NCBI RefSeq assembly: GCF_051020985.1
Contig: NC_135000.1
Coordinates: 8,577,001 to 8,641,000 of the forward strand
Length of the DNA: 64,000 nt
Source: Nomia melanderi
Taxonomy: Eukaryota; Arthropoda; Insecta; Hymenoptera; Halictidae
Reading direction: 5' to 3'
Positions 50,001 to 59,089 of the stretch are shown here, piece by piece. Every line of letters starts with the position of its first letter. The stretch's first letter is position 1. Made by a program: the position numbers and the translations under genes. The notes beneath the pieces were generated by a model. That model made no database searches. It worked only from the letters and a program-made list of their open reading frames with translations, and was not told the origin of the DNA.

Positions 50001-50182
50001 CTTAGCGTTAAATCCTCGGTAGTTCTAGCGTTGAAGGCAAAAGCAACCCCCGAACCGGACTCACCGAGCAGCAACAGCTTAATGTCCTTCGCGGCCTGCT
50101 TCTCGTCCTCCTTTAAGTTCTTCTCGATCTGCTTGCTGCGGGCCAGGGCGGCCCGCTCTTCCGCTGACATGGCACAGCCCAT
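29018..50182 (-). CDS. Galphao: G protein alpha subunit o (Galpha-o), complete
   Basis: Eight coding exons, in transcript order: 50182-50065, 43990-43948, 43272-43131, 41315-41155, 36280-36152, 32642-32513, 30255-30102, 29205-29018. Joined they give 354 aa, the exact family length, and the exon sizes and phases are the classic Galpha-i/o pattern (43, 142, 129, 130, 154). Visible features: N-myristoylation Gly2 and palmitoylation Cys3 (MGCAMS); P-loop GAGESGKST (40-48); switch I RVKTTGI; DVGGQ (201-205); NKKD (270-273); TCAT (324-327); C-terminal CGLY with Cys351, the pertussis-toxin site. The protein is a membrane-bound GTPase that couples GPCRs, mainly in neurons, to ion channels and other effectors, and works with beta-gamma in asymmetric and Wnt/planar-polarity signalling in flies. 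Introns total about 20 kb and carry MITEs and minisatellites. An untranslated exon upstream (52434-52541) fits a distant promoter. Confidence 0.97.
30362..31075. repeat. Nested minisatellite in Galpha-o intron 6 (15-bp unit, 161-bp higher-order unit)
   Basis: Short units such as AAATATTCTACTACA repeat throughout. A larger unit starting GCAGATTATCTCGCAAAA recurs at 30690, 30851 and 31013 (161-162 bp). The 234-codon frame at 30485-31189, rich in KYS/TKYC, is open on both strands because the repeat lacks stops, so it is not called as a gene. Confidence 0.85.
32061..32466. mobile_element. piggyBac-type MITE, family A, carrying a nested element (Galpha-o intron 6)
   Basis: TTAA-CCCTTTGCGGACGAA at the left and TTCGTCCGCAAAG at the right before TTAA. 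It is interrupted by the family-D element 32186-32390; the two halves resume family-A sequence. Confidence 0.75.
32186..32390. mobile_element. piggyBac-type MITE, family D, nested in family A
   Basis: TTAA-CACTAGAACTACCG at the left and CGGTAGTTCT at the right before TTAA. This uninterrupted copy shows the empty sites of two insertions in the related copy at 49358-50034. Confidence 0.7.
33133..33333. mobile_element. piggyBac-type MITE, family B (Galpha-o intron 5)
   Basis: TTAA-TCCTTTGCACTCGAAAGG at the left, CTCGAGTGCAACGGG-TTAA at the right; 201 bp. Confidence 0.65.
33960..34560. repeat. Minisatellite, unit 109-119 bp (Galpha-o intron 5)
   Basis: GGGATTTTATGGT landmarks lie at 34035, 34147, 34266 and (GGGATTTTATAGT) 34375. 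Each unit also has GAGATGTTTCTAATTT and TTATCTTCTAATCTTATAA. A fifth unit decays after 34440. Confidence 0.85.
35190..35370. repeat. Degenerate tandem repeat, about 65 bp x 3
   Basis: TTACTTTCTATTATACTAAAT and related blocks recur three times with TTTTCATTTTGTCAACGATT. AT-rich tandem repeats continue at 35860-36110. Confidence 0.5.
36962..37174. mobile_element. piggyBac-type MITE, family A (Galpha-o intron 4)
   Basis: TTAA-CCCTTTGCGGACGAA and TTCGTCCGCAAAGGG-TTAA; 213 bp. Interior is close to the copy at 13714-13925. Confidence 0.8.
38545..39000. mobile_element. piggyBac-type MITE, family B, carrying a nested element (Galpha-o intron 4)
   Basis: TTAA-GCCTTTGCACTCGAGAGG at the left and CCGAGTGCAGAGGG-TTAA at the right. 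Interrupted by the element at 38699-38931. Confidence 0.65.
38699..38931. mobile_element. piggyBac-type MITE nested in family B
   Basis: TTAA-CCGTTAGCACTCC at the left and GAGTTCAAAGGG-TTAA at the right. The same family lies inverted at 49428-49666. Confidence 0.65.
39440..39480. promoter_or_regulatory. CRE and E-box within a GC-rich intronic block
   Basis: CACGTG at 39447-39452 and the CRE palindrome TGACGTCA at 39467-39474 lie in a GC-rich part of Galpha-o intron 4 (39240-39480). Two more CACGTG sites are at 40220-40225 and 40270-40275. An intronic enhancer or alternative promoter is inferred. Confidence 0.35.
39759..39913. mobile_element. piggyBac-type MITE, family B, short copy
   Basis: TTAA-TCCTTTGCACTGGGGTG and TTCCGAGCGCAAAGG before TTAA; 155 bp. 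Confidence 0.5.
42725..43030. repeat. 154-bp tandem duplication in Galpha-o intron 3
   Basis: AACCGGATAGAGGATGGATC occurs at 42804 and 42958, followed in both by ATCGCTAAAA. Overlapping minus-strand frames through it repeat the same peptide (MIHPLSG) and are not called as genes. Confidence 0.75.
44450..44715. repeat. Minisatellite, unit about 68 bp (Galpha-o intron 1)
   Basis: CTCTAAAATAACAATTG plus TTTAATAATAAAATATTC recur about four times; the last two clear units start at 44581 and 44650. Confidence 0.8.
49428..49666. mobile_element. Nested piggyBac-type MITE (same family as 38699-38931, inverted)
   Basis: TTAA-CCCTTTGAACTCTGTAGG at the left and GCTAAGGG-TTAG at the right. The uninterrupted family-D copy at 32186 shows the joined sequence. 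Confidence 0.7.
49798..50011. mobile_element. Nested piggyBac-type MITE, family C
   Basis: TTAA-CACTAGGTTTACAAGC at the left; AATTGACGCGTTCCGTAAAC and TTAGCG-TTAA at the right. Confidence 0.7.
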
Positions 50183-50720
50183 CTTGCCACAGGTTGCCCT
50201 TACAAACGCCACCACCAACCTCTAAATCCTCCCTTCCTCCGCGACGAAAGGCCTGAACCGACTATATGTGCGCGTGTACACTCCTGTGCGTGTCTCCCTT
50301 ATTTTTCGATCTTCTTCCTGGTCTCCTCTTGCTCGGCTCGCTCGTTTTCCTCCTAAACCTCGCCACTAGAGCCGCCTCGCAGGATCCTCCTTGAGGTAAT
50401 CACCACCACCGCGCACAACAAACCACCACCTTCTTCCTCGCGCCTCCAAACACTTCCCCTCCGCCGCCGCCGCCTCCTCGGTTCTGCGTCACCTCTGGCC
50501 GCCACCCTCGGACACCGATCCCTCGGCCCGTGTCTTGCTCGCCTCCGTCGCCTTTCGGGTTACCGCGAAACCAGCGTGCCGCTCGTCCGCCAACCCTCCT
50601 CCTTAGACTGGCTACCTCCGCTTGCCCACCGTGTGCCTGGAGACATGTTCACGCGTGATAAGAAAAACTGTGGTCCCTGCTTGCCTGGGGATCGGCTAAC
50701 GCAGTGTCTCCCGATTTGGT
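50183..50720 (-). promoter_or_regulatory. GC-rich 5' flank of Galpha-o exon 1
   Basis: The 5' UTR of exon 1 continues from 50183. A minus-strand acceptor (TTTAG) at about 50225 could receive the exon at 52434-52541. Beyond it a C-rich, CpG-containing block (50230-50650) may be an alternative promoter. Confidence 0.35.
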
Positions 50721-50722
50721 TT

Positions 50723-51214
50723 TTAACCCCTTGCCGTACAATGACGAGTGAGACTCGTGATGAAGATTTCTAGACTAATTTAACCACTTGCGCTGGAAAG
50801 ACGTGCCACGCACGTCGAGACGTTTCTATCCGAAAATTTTCAATGTTGTCTTTCACACACTGATAATCTTGTTGCATCACGCCTATTAGATTACTTCGAA
50901 ACGTATCGCTCTATATAGAATGATTAACAAACAAAATGAATGTACATATCAGCGTAAAATAGATAAAAACAAAATTCATCGCAGGAGACTTTGCCAAATT
51001 TTTGAATTCAATTCTAGCGCAAGTGGTTAACAACAATCGATGTTATTCGTTACCCACGGATCAAAGCAAACTATTTTGCTATTATTGTATTATTTTCAAA
51101 TGAAATTTCCACCTGAAGTAGAATAGACAATTTTGTTGCATTTCTTCCGAATTGTCGATTGTAAAATGGTACATGAGATTAATGGCGAAAGCAAATAGTA
51201 CGGCAAGGGGTTGA
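50723..51214. mobile_element. piggyBac-type MITE, family E, with a nested element
   Basis: TTAA-CCCCTTGCCGTACAATG at the left and AGTACGGCAAGGGG-TTGA at the right. The element at 50780-51030 sits inside it. Confidence 0.65.
50780..51030. mobile_element. piggyBac-type MITE nested in family E
   Basis: TTAA-CCACTTGCGCTGGAAAG and TCTAGCGCAAGTGG-TTAA; 251 bp. Confidence 0.7.
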
Positions 51215-51408
51215 CCACCTATGGTACACGCCAATTTTTGTAAGAAAATATTTTTAATGGATACATGGTCAGTGATATGCGTTACAAAGCAGTGAACACG
51301 TAAAGGAACAATATCAAATTATAAAAGAATCATCAAATACCTGAATATAACTTACTATTTTACTTAAAAAATCAATAACCGAAGTTTCTGTGGCACGGAA
51401 CGTGTTAA
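51211..51408. mobile_element. piggyBac-type MITE, family G, abutting family E
   Basis: The right end TGTGGCACGGAACGTG-TTAA matches family G at 10926-11135. The left end (ACCTATGGTACACGCC) is more eroded. It shares its left flank with the family-E element. Confidence 0.5.
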
Positions 51409-51711
51409 GGGGGGCAATTTGAAATTTGAAATGTCACTTCGTATATTTTACAATATTTACGCGTGTAAACAAAATGGCAGGAATATTATAATAAATAATA
51501 TGAAAATATTATAATGTAATGTTACCAGGGCAACTAGGTGTTACTTTGAATATTGAATTAACTATGTCATATAAACAATAACGTTTCCCGTATTCACTGG
51601 AGAAAATATCACAACGCATCATTGGCTTCAACCATTCAGCTTGGAACGCCTCTCACGGGTGATTGCAAGCTCAAGCGAAAAGTTTAAAACAGTCTTCCCT
51701 TCGACATTTAG

Positions 51712-52308
51712 TTAAATATAAATACAACGTTATTACCGTACTACTATAATTACAAACTCAGAATACATTTGGTGACAAAGTTGATCATAGAAGACGCTAG
51801 AAGTCGCTAGAGAATGGAACATAGAACGAAGAACGGAATTTTGTTAACCAGTTCACTGTGTTTGACGAGTATACACGTCATCGTAAAGCTTGACATGGTA
51901 CTAATTCTTTATTTTTTCACATAAACATGTAATTCTTTGTTTCGCTCTGATCTTTCATTAAAATATACTCTACGAGCATTCGTCCTTCGACGAGTACACG
52001 CTCCAATTTTCGATTTTATTGCGCAGAATGAGAGGTCTTTCCAACTAAATTCCACAGTTAACTACAATGTTATTATTATAAATTATACGTTATTACCGTA
52101 CTACAATAATTACAAACTCAGAATACATTTGGTGACAAAGTTGATCATAAAAGACGCTAGAAATCACTAGAAAATGGAACATGGAACGAATGGAATTTTG
52201 TTAAATATAAATTCAACATTATTACCGTACTACTATAATTCCAACTCTGAATACATTTGGTGACAAAGTGAATCACGGAAGACGCCAGAAGTCACTAGAA
52301 AAGGGAAC
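51712..52308. repeat. Three ~135-bp direct repeats interrupted by a MITE
   Basis: TACATTTGGTGACAAAGT with surrounding sequence recurs three times: 51712-51845, 52062-52200 and 52201-52308. The first two are separated by the MITE at 51844-52061. Confidence 0.8.
51844..52061. mobile_element. piggyBac-type MITE, family F, inserted between direct repeats
   Basis: TTAA-CCAGTTCACTG at the left and ATTCCACAG-TTAA at the right (outer end slightly truncated). The uninterrupted repeat junction at 52201-52204 has the single TTAA expected of the empty site. Confidence 0.65.
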
Positions 52309-52433
52309 AGCGGCGCGATATAGTCGAGCCTACTTCGACTGTGTCAGCGTATTGATTCAAAGTAATGACACCTAGTGCCACGATAGTAAATGTCGCGATT
52401 TACCAGGACAACGATCGTCACGTGTAAACGTAC

Positions 52434-52541
52434 CTTAAGCGTCGTTCCAGCTAGCTGCACCGCCGCGCTCCCCGCTCGTCGAGCACGCTGTGGGAGCCCG
52501 CCACCCTGGGGACGGGGTTGGAAATCCTCTAGGCACTAGCT
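52434..52541 (-). other. Galphao: Likely 5' UTR exon of Galpha-o
   Basis: On the minus strand a good acceptor (TTCTGTTTCAG) precedes 52541 and a strong donor (AAG|GTACGT) follows 52434. The 108-bp segment is GC-rich amid AT-rich DNA and has no ATG. It lies 2.3 kb upstream of the Galpha-o start codon on the same strand. Its link to exon 1 is inferred. Confidence 0.5.
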
Positions 52542-52646
52542 CTGAAACAGAAATCAGTGTTTCGTTAGACCCTCTCACCTTTTTTCTTATTTCTCTGTCT
52601 ATTTCCTTCGACCGGGCACCTCGGTGAACCGCGAGTGGGGATGATT

Positions 52647-53159
52647 TTGAACCCCTTGCCTTGGGACTTCTTAATATAGCTCGTTAGTGTCAACCACAAC
52701 ACTTGGCTTCGTGATTTCGAAATGATCCTTTATTTCTAACTCCCTTTTCTATGATTCCTTTTGTAAATATAATTAATAATTTTATCGTTCACACCAAACC
52801 TACAGAATTAAACTGAGTTTTTAAAATTCCTCTATAGAAGCTTCAAGAGTATCTAGTGACTTCAATTGATTTACAGTTTGTGTATGGCTAAATCATTTCT
52901 TTAATAATTTCTTACAGAAACGTGTTATCTTTTTGATAATTGCAGATTGAAAGAATCATTTGTTAATCATTTTCTGGAAAAAGAGATTACTCTACATTTG
53001 CTCTAAAACTGAATAATTACAAAGTAAAACAGAGTAGTTATGCTTATTAAATTCTCTTTGAAATTTATTTTTAGCCGAACCAGTACGACTGCTCCATTTC
53101 TAATAAATAACGAGCGATTCGATCATTCCAAGGAAAGAAATCCTAAGGCAAATGGTTGA
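52647..53159. mobile_element. piggyBac-type MITE, family E-like, eroded
   Basis: TTGA-ACCCCTTGCCTTGGGACTT at the left and AAATCCTAAGGCAAATGG-TTGA at the right; 513 bp. Confidence 0.4.
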
Positions 53160-55900
53160 TGATACCGAACAGTTTCAATTGCATTTCCATTTCAGAATTG
53201 AAATTCGTTGCACGAGAAATCGAAAATTTCAAAGGACTCTTATCCGCGATACTGTTCCTCGAAACGAGCGTCGAATACGAACGTTTACGCACGCAGATAA
53301 GTTGCCTAGTTGCGGGGCTTAGTCGTTCCCAGGGTTAATCGTCGCGGTGAAAACCTTATCGAGCGTGTAAACGAACTCTGAATTGATAATACGCCGTTCG
53401 CAATTAGCGGCGACGCCTTTGTTCGCGCGGTTCGATACTCTTCGATCCAGGGAACCACCGTTTTTCGAGATAATTGTCGCTCGATTTCGGACGGAAACGG
53501 CGAAGGGTTCGATGACCTCGTTACTGCCTCGAAATTCACCGGAAAACGATTAACGTCAATAAGAAAAGTCAGTCGCTTCACCAACAAAAATCTCTTACCA
53601 CTAAGATACGAATTCTAGGAATACATCAGTTATTTTCCTCTAAATCTAAATTCAACCATTCTATAAATAACGCTAATTAATCATAATTATTGATTATACG
53701 CGCTTCTTTGTAAACTTTATATCCGGAGAGCTGCGCATCAACGTGAAAAATATTTACGATTCCTCAAACTTCTCATTCTCGAAATATAAATCGTTCGGAA
53801 ACTCGTAAACACTGGATCGTACGGAGCACGAAGACGCAGCCGGTCGGCAACGCAAAGGTTAAGCGTCGGGAAATTCGGGGAAACGAGCCTCCGAGAGGAA
53901 AAACGATTTTCCTTAGCGGATTCGTCCATTGTGGGGAAGAAGGGGAAAAAGGAAAGGAAAAACAGTGGCAGGTTCGACGTTTAAAAGTCGCCCTCGGGCC
54001 GGAGGCCTAGTTCCTTTTTCCCGTTGGCCCGGCCGAAAGGCAGCGCTTTCGCGCGAGAGATTGTCAGCGTTCCCTTTGAAACGCTCGAAAGAAAATATGC
54101 CCGGGAGCGACGACATCTCGAAAGACACCAAGTGATTTATTATTGATACGTGCTACCTCGAACAGCAGCGCACGGCTCTTTTTATCTCGTTAACGTCGCG
54201 CGACGATACGGAGCAGGAAAGTGATTTCGTCCCTGTCGGAGAGAATCGTGTAATTTCTTCTGCGATGAGGGAAAGGATTTTTGTCTGTTGAAGAAAGATA
54301 TATATAAATTTGTCTGCAGTTGGAGTAATGAATTTTTTGTAGTTAATTAAATGAGAGTCGAGGTGAGATGTTCGAAAAAAGTTAGGACTATATTTATAGT
54401 CGCGACGGATTCATTTTCTTCTATAATTGACTTTGACCAAAATCCTCGTAGCGACAATAAATTTCTTAACAATATCCCGATTTAAACCCTATGCGAGAAC
54501 AGACCTCGTTGTTAATTCACCGGCCGCCATACTGGACGTGTCTGACCTTTTCATATTAAATTGATCGATATTCGTGGCTACGTATCGAATCCTTCGGTAA
54601 CGTATTCAGCAGAATGATAATTATAAACGAAGAAAAGGAGCTCTAACCGATGTGAAATCGGAATCGATTTTTTCGACCGATTCTGATGGTTGTAAGATGA
54701 ATTTAGGTAGCGATAATTATGAAATAATGCCGGAGTGTTAATTCGGAATATAATATTCAGGTTTCATCGGTTAATTGAGGCGCACGAAGATTAATCGATA
54801 CTGTAGTCGGTAGTTCAGGAAGTGTATTAAAGTTACCGGCGTTCAAACTGTCAAAGAAAGCGTTCCCAACTTGAGCGCTGCCGATACAAGCAAACTATTT
54901 TCAAACTTCCGGCGAGTCTTTCAAGATATACACGATGAAAATAATTCAGGCCGTTTGGCACGTAAGACGAGCACTGGCGAGCGGCAAGAATTATTCTCAC
55001 TCTCATTGTTCGAATCCCTGAGAAATGAAATGTTAATTAATTGCAAAAGTGAATCCTATGCCGTAAACAATCGACGACATTTGTCGTTTGAAAATGTCGC
55101 AGAAAACAGGATGCTGTCGGTGCTAAATATAAACGTTGAGAAGTTCGAAAATATAAGTTGATAAATTATAAAGGTAATCGAAGACGAGCCACCCTTAATT
55201 ATAAATGGACGTAGTTAAGCGAAAATGGCTGGTTGACTCATCAACCCCTGTTAATAGGTTAACCCCTAGCCTTGTTTAAAACTAATGTCGATACCACGTT
55301 CGCAATGGACAATACGAATAATTATGGACTCCAGACGGTCTGGTTACCAGGCAAACGACTTCTCGTGGTGATTAATTATAAAAGCGGATTAATATCGCCT
55401 AGTATAACTTCAACTCGCTTCCGATCAGAATTTCTCGAGAGTCTCCAAAAAGGTGACTATAATTCAGGAAATGTAAAAAAAGATAATTAACAGTTCTAAC
55501 AATTCGCCGCCCAGTTCGCTGCAACCCTACCATCGTTACTCAGTGATCACCCTCCTGGAAACACTGAAAAGAGACTGAACACCACGAAAACGACTAAAAA
55601 CGTCAAAAAATAATCCTCTAAAATAGAAGACTCCCCAAAACGAAGAAAGGAGCAGAAAAATGAAAATGGCCAGGGTACGCAACGTTCGGCGATCGGTCGC
55701 AATCGGACGCACTCGACACGCTTAACCGCAGTCCCCGAAAAGCAAGGTGTCGAAAGGGGCAGCCATAAAAATGAAAGGGAACAAAGGGGGAAAAAGGGAA
55801 TAACGAAAGAGCGGTGATCGCGAGGCAACAGCGAATACAGGAGAGCGAAGAAGGCAAGTTAACTCATCATCCCCCAGTTAACAGGTTAACCCCTTGCCTC
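53160..55900. other. Region without a recognised gene
   Basis: Mixed composition, with a GC-richer block near 53330-54130. No domain-bearing frame was found. A 45-bp direct repeat (AGGTTAACCCC core) occurs at about 55230 and 55857. Confidence 0.5.
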
Positions 55901-56487
55901 GGCGTTTCCTCGCGTCTGCGTGTCACAGAGTCACTTTTACCAGTCCCATGAGCCGCACGTCTCACTCCCACGAACACTGAACGATACTTACGAGCAGCGA
56001 GCCGAGCCTAGTCGAGCCGATACGAATGGAACTGAAATCGGGGCATCAATGCCCGATGCCACGATCATCACTGAACTTGATACCCTATCACCGGCGCAGC
56101 GAGAGGCAAGGGGTCGGCGAACGGTCACAGCTCAACACGCCGACAGGGGAACCGAAAATGAGCCGCAAATCGACAGGACGAAACCGACGGGACAACGGGA
56201 GACACCGTTTAACAAGCCGAAAGGGCGTAAAGTCTGAAACTCACTGGCGTAGCCACCCCGTGTCGTCCGCAAGGTGCCAGGGTAGCACTTGGTGTCGCCG
56301 GTCGCGCACATAGACGGCTCTCCCCCTTGTCGTCTAACTCCGCGGACACCCTTTCTTTTTCTACGCACCTCTCCGGATCGTGTGTCGGCACACTGGTATC
56401 TCACTGGGCACGGGCGCGTGTATCTATGTACGCGCGGGCCGTGTCACGTCCTCGAATCGATACGACCGGCGCGGGCCGAGCCGGGGC

Positions 56488-56490
<3 letters not shown>

Positions 56491-56529
<39 letters not shown>

Positions 56530-56540
56530 CAGTAGCAGCT
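56491..56540. repeat. (CAG)n trinucleotide tract
   Basis: Eleven uninterrupted CAG units from 56491, then CAA CAG CAG TAG CAG. The in-frame TAG argues against a coding polyglutamine here. Confidence 0.9.
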
Positions 56541-56937
56541 AGCGGTAGTGTAGTAGCACTACAGCGAACCACCGAGAGAAACTGGGCCCCCGGGTTCCGT
56601 GATCGAATCTCGGAAACGGGCAAGCGTCCGACCCGAAGCCGCTGAAGCACCGCGTAACACTGGGGTCCGGAGATCTCGTGCCGGGTAGCCGAACGGACCC
56701 GACCGATCGGCCTCGCCGCGACTCGACGTACCCGTATCAAAATATCGAAGGTAACACCCGCGGCGGAATCGATGGATCCTCGCTTACTCCGCTGGGAATT
56801 ACGGCACTTGCAACAACGTTCACGTTTCTTTCTTTACGCGTATATATATGTATAAACGTGTACGCATATAGATGTATGCGCGGGTATATAATATATTACA
56901 TGTATGCACGTATATACACGTATATACCGTGTCCCTT

Positions 56938-56941
56938 CTCA

Positions 56942-57012
<71 letters not shown>
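56938..57012. repeat. (CT)n microsatellite, about 75 bp
   Basis: Near-perfect CT dinucleotides. It produces Ser/Leu or Arg/Glu frames on the two strands, none real. Confidence 0.95.
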
Positions 57013-57017
<5 letters not shown>

Positions 57018-58529
57018 TTTCCAGCGACGACGAACGCGAGACCCCTTTCTCTCTTTTTTTTTGCCTTGTTCCTATGCCCCTTTTCCTGTACCGCCCCGAC
57101 GCCGAGACTTGCTCCGAGACACCGGGGGAAACCGCGTACAAAAAGGTCGTGGCACCGAGAGAAAAGAGAGAGGAATCGGAGCGAACGAGGCAACCCGAAG
57201 CGTTTCGAGGAGCTGGACGCGTCCCTGGTGAGCTCCGGTGCACGACTGAGGCGCCCTCTCGCCCCGCCCCAGAGGCGCAGCGGCGCTCACGGCCGCGAGG
57301 TTCGACGGGACGTCGATCGATCCGCCGACTGGCCCCACCACCGGACCCTCCGGGATAGTGACGAGCGATCCCGAGGAGCGCACGCGCGGGGATTCCTCCT
57401 GCGACGCACCGCTCGAGAGTTCGACGAGTTGAGAAACGTCCTGAAAGATCGAGACCGGTGTCTTCTCGGGGATTCCGGTTGCTTTCGAATTTCGCGCCGG
57501 TGGGTGGGCAGCCTGTGTCGCCGTTGAGATCCACTGGACACCATGGGGATGCCCCTGGGGGTTGACAGTACGCGTGATTGAAGCAGACGTTGGGATTTGA
57601 CACTGCGTTCATTTATATTCTAGCTACGTTGGGTAGAGTCGTTTCTGTGCCCTGAAACGTGACTAGAGTTATTTGCTGTGACTTTCTTGCAGATTTTTGT
57701 AAAATGAGAAAAGGTATACTGTTTTACCGATGATGCAGTTACCGACGCTGCAGTTACCGATAATGTAGAATTATTATTGCTGGGTAATGTAGGTATCGCT
57801 GCGTAGGATGTATCGGCTGTGAAAGGTGTAGGTAATTTTAGAAACATTTGAAGGTAATGTAAATCCCTGAAATAAGATAATTATGCGTGAGTAATAAGAA
57901 AGGAATGTGAGAAAATATTTGTAAACATAGATTCTAATATTATATGAATATACTTAATGGAATTTGTAAGATGTTCCTAGTATTTTAATAAAGATATAGA
58001 GATGTGTGGGACATGTCCAAATAATAAAGAATTCATTCATCCTTTCATCCCCCAAGAAATGATAGAAATTTTAGGATTTGTTTTGAAATGAATGACAGAA
58101 GCAGTATTCAATGAACAATATCTCCAAATCATACTGTATTATTCGCAAGATATTCGTGGCTGTCTATCTATAGTACAGAAAAACGATTAACACTAAAAAT
58201 CGTTAAGTATCTCCATTGAATACCTGTTGGAATCAATGAATTCATACACCCACTCATGCACACACCCTTTTCAACATTTATACACACATATTCTATGTCT
58301 GTATATAGAGGATGAGTCACATAAAGTGTCATATGCTGTCTTTTCCAAAACTATTCACTGTGGCAGCAAAGATTTTCCTGGGCATTTGGAAACCAGAAGA
58401 AAGGAAGGAGAGATGTATCTATGAGAAGTGAAAATTATAGACTATTCAATTAGATATCAAAAGGGCATGAACCTGTGCATTCTATTTTTATCAATTACCC
58501 ATTACTGGAAACAATTTAGTTCACCTCAG

Positions 58530-58960
58530 ACTACCATATTAATAGTGAGCTACTAATGGTGTCACAATAATAGAGATCCCCTATAGTACATGGGTGCCAG
58601 TGACATTATAATTGTTGAGTCAATTCTACTATACTAGAGTATTAGTGATATCACAATGATGAAATACTGTTCCACTATATTAGAGTACCAATGATACCAC
58701 TGTGATAAGGTACCATTCTAATCATGGGTACCAATGGTAATACAGGGACAGGGTACCATTCTAGTAGACAGAATACCAACGATATCACAGTGCTAGGGTA
58801 TCATTCTATCACATGTGCATCACTGATACCATTGTAAAGCATATGGTACCAATGGTGCTGCAATAGTATAATACCATTTTGGTATACATAGTATAATATA
58901 GTACACCATGATACTGGAGTACCATTTTCTAATGTGGCACCATGTGGCACTACTGATAAT
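58530..58960. repeat. Degenerate minisatellite with GGTACCA blocks
   Basis: GGTACCATTCTA occurs at about 58709 and 58768, with diverged forms (GGTATCATTCTA, ATACCATTTTGG) before and after. The unit is about 60 bp. Confidence 0.55.
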
Positions 58961-59089
58961 ATTTAGAAGAAATACTGACACGAGCGACAATCGTTCCAAC
59001 GAAGATTTGAATTTGAAAAAGAAAGAACGAAAAACAATTTGATGCAACACTGAACAATTTTTGATTAATGACACTCAAACACATACTGT

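Larger units (their letters stand above)
49358..50034. mobile_element. piggyBac-type MITE, family D, with two nested elements, 30 bp from Galpha-o exon 1
   Basis: TTAA-CACTAGAACTACCG at the left and CGGTAGTTCTAGCG at the right before TTGA. It contains 49428-49666 and 49798-50011. Its right end lies 31 bp past the splice donor of exon 1. Confidence 0.75.
55901..57560. promoter_or_regulatory. GC/CpG-rich block, candidate distal promoter of Galpha-o
   Basis: About 1.6 kb of CpG-rich sequence with many overlapping open frames on both strands, as expected of GC-rich noncoding DNA. A minus-strand donor (CCA|GTGAGT) near 56243 could end a first exon. Contains a (CAG)n tract and a (CT)n tract. The direction of any promoter is not decided by the sequence. 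Confidence 0.3.

Noticed and set aside
56289..56645. Frame with poly-Ala/Ser from the CAG tract
   Set aside because: The tract reads differently in each frame, the Gln frame is broken by TAG, and no conserved flanking protein is seen.
56896..57612. 238-codon minus frame and overlapping plus frames in the CpG-rich block
   Set aside because: Long frames arise from GC-rich DNA and the (CT)n tract (runs of Arg-Glu or Ser-Leu). No domain is visible and frames overlap in all phases.
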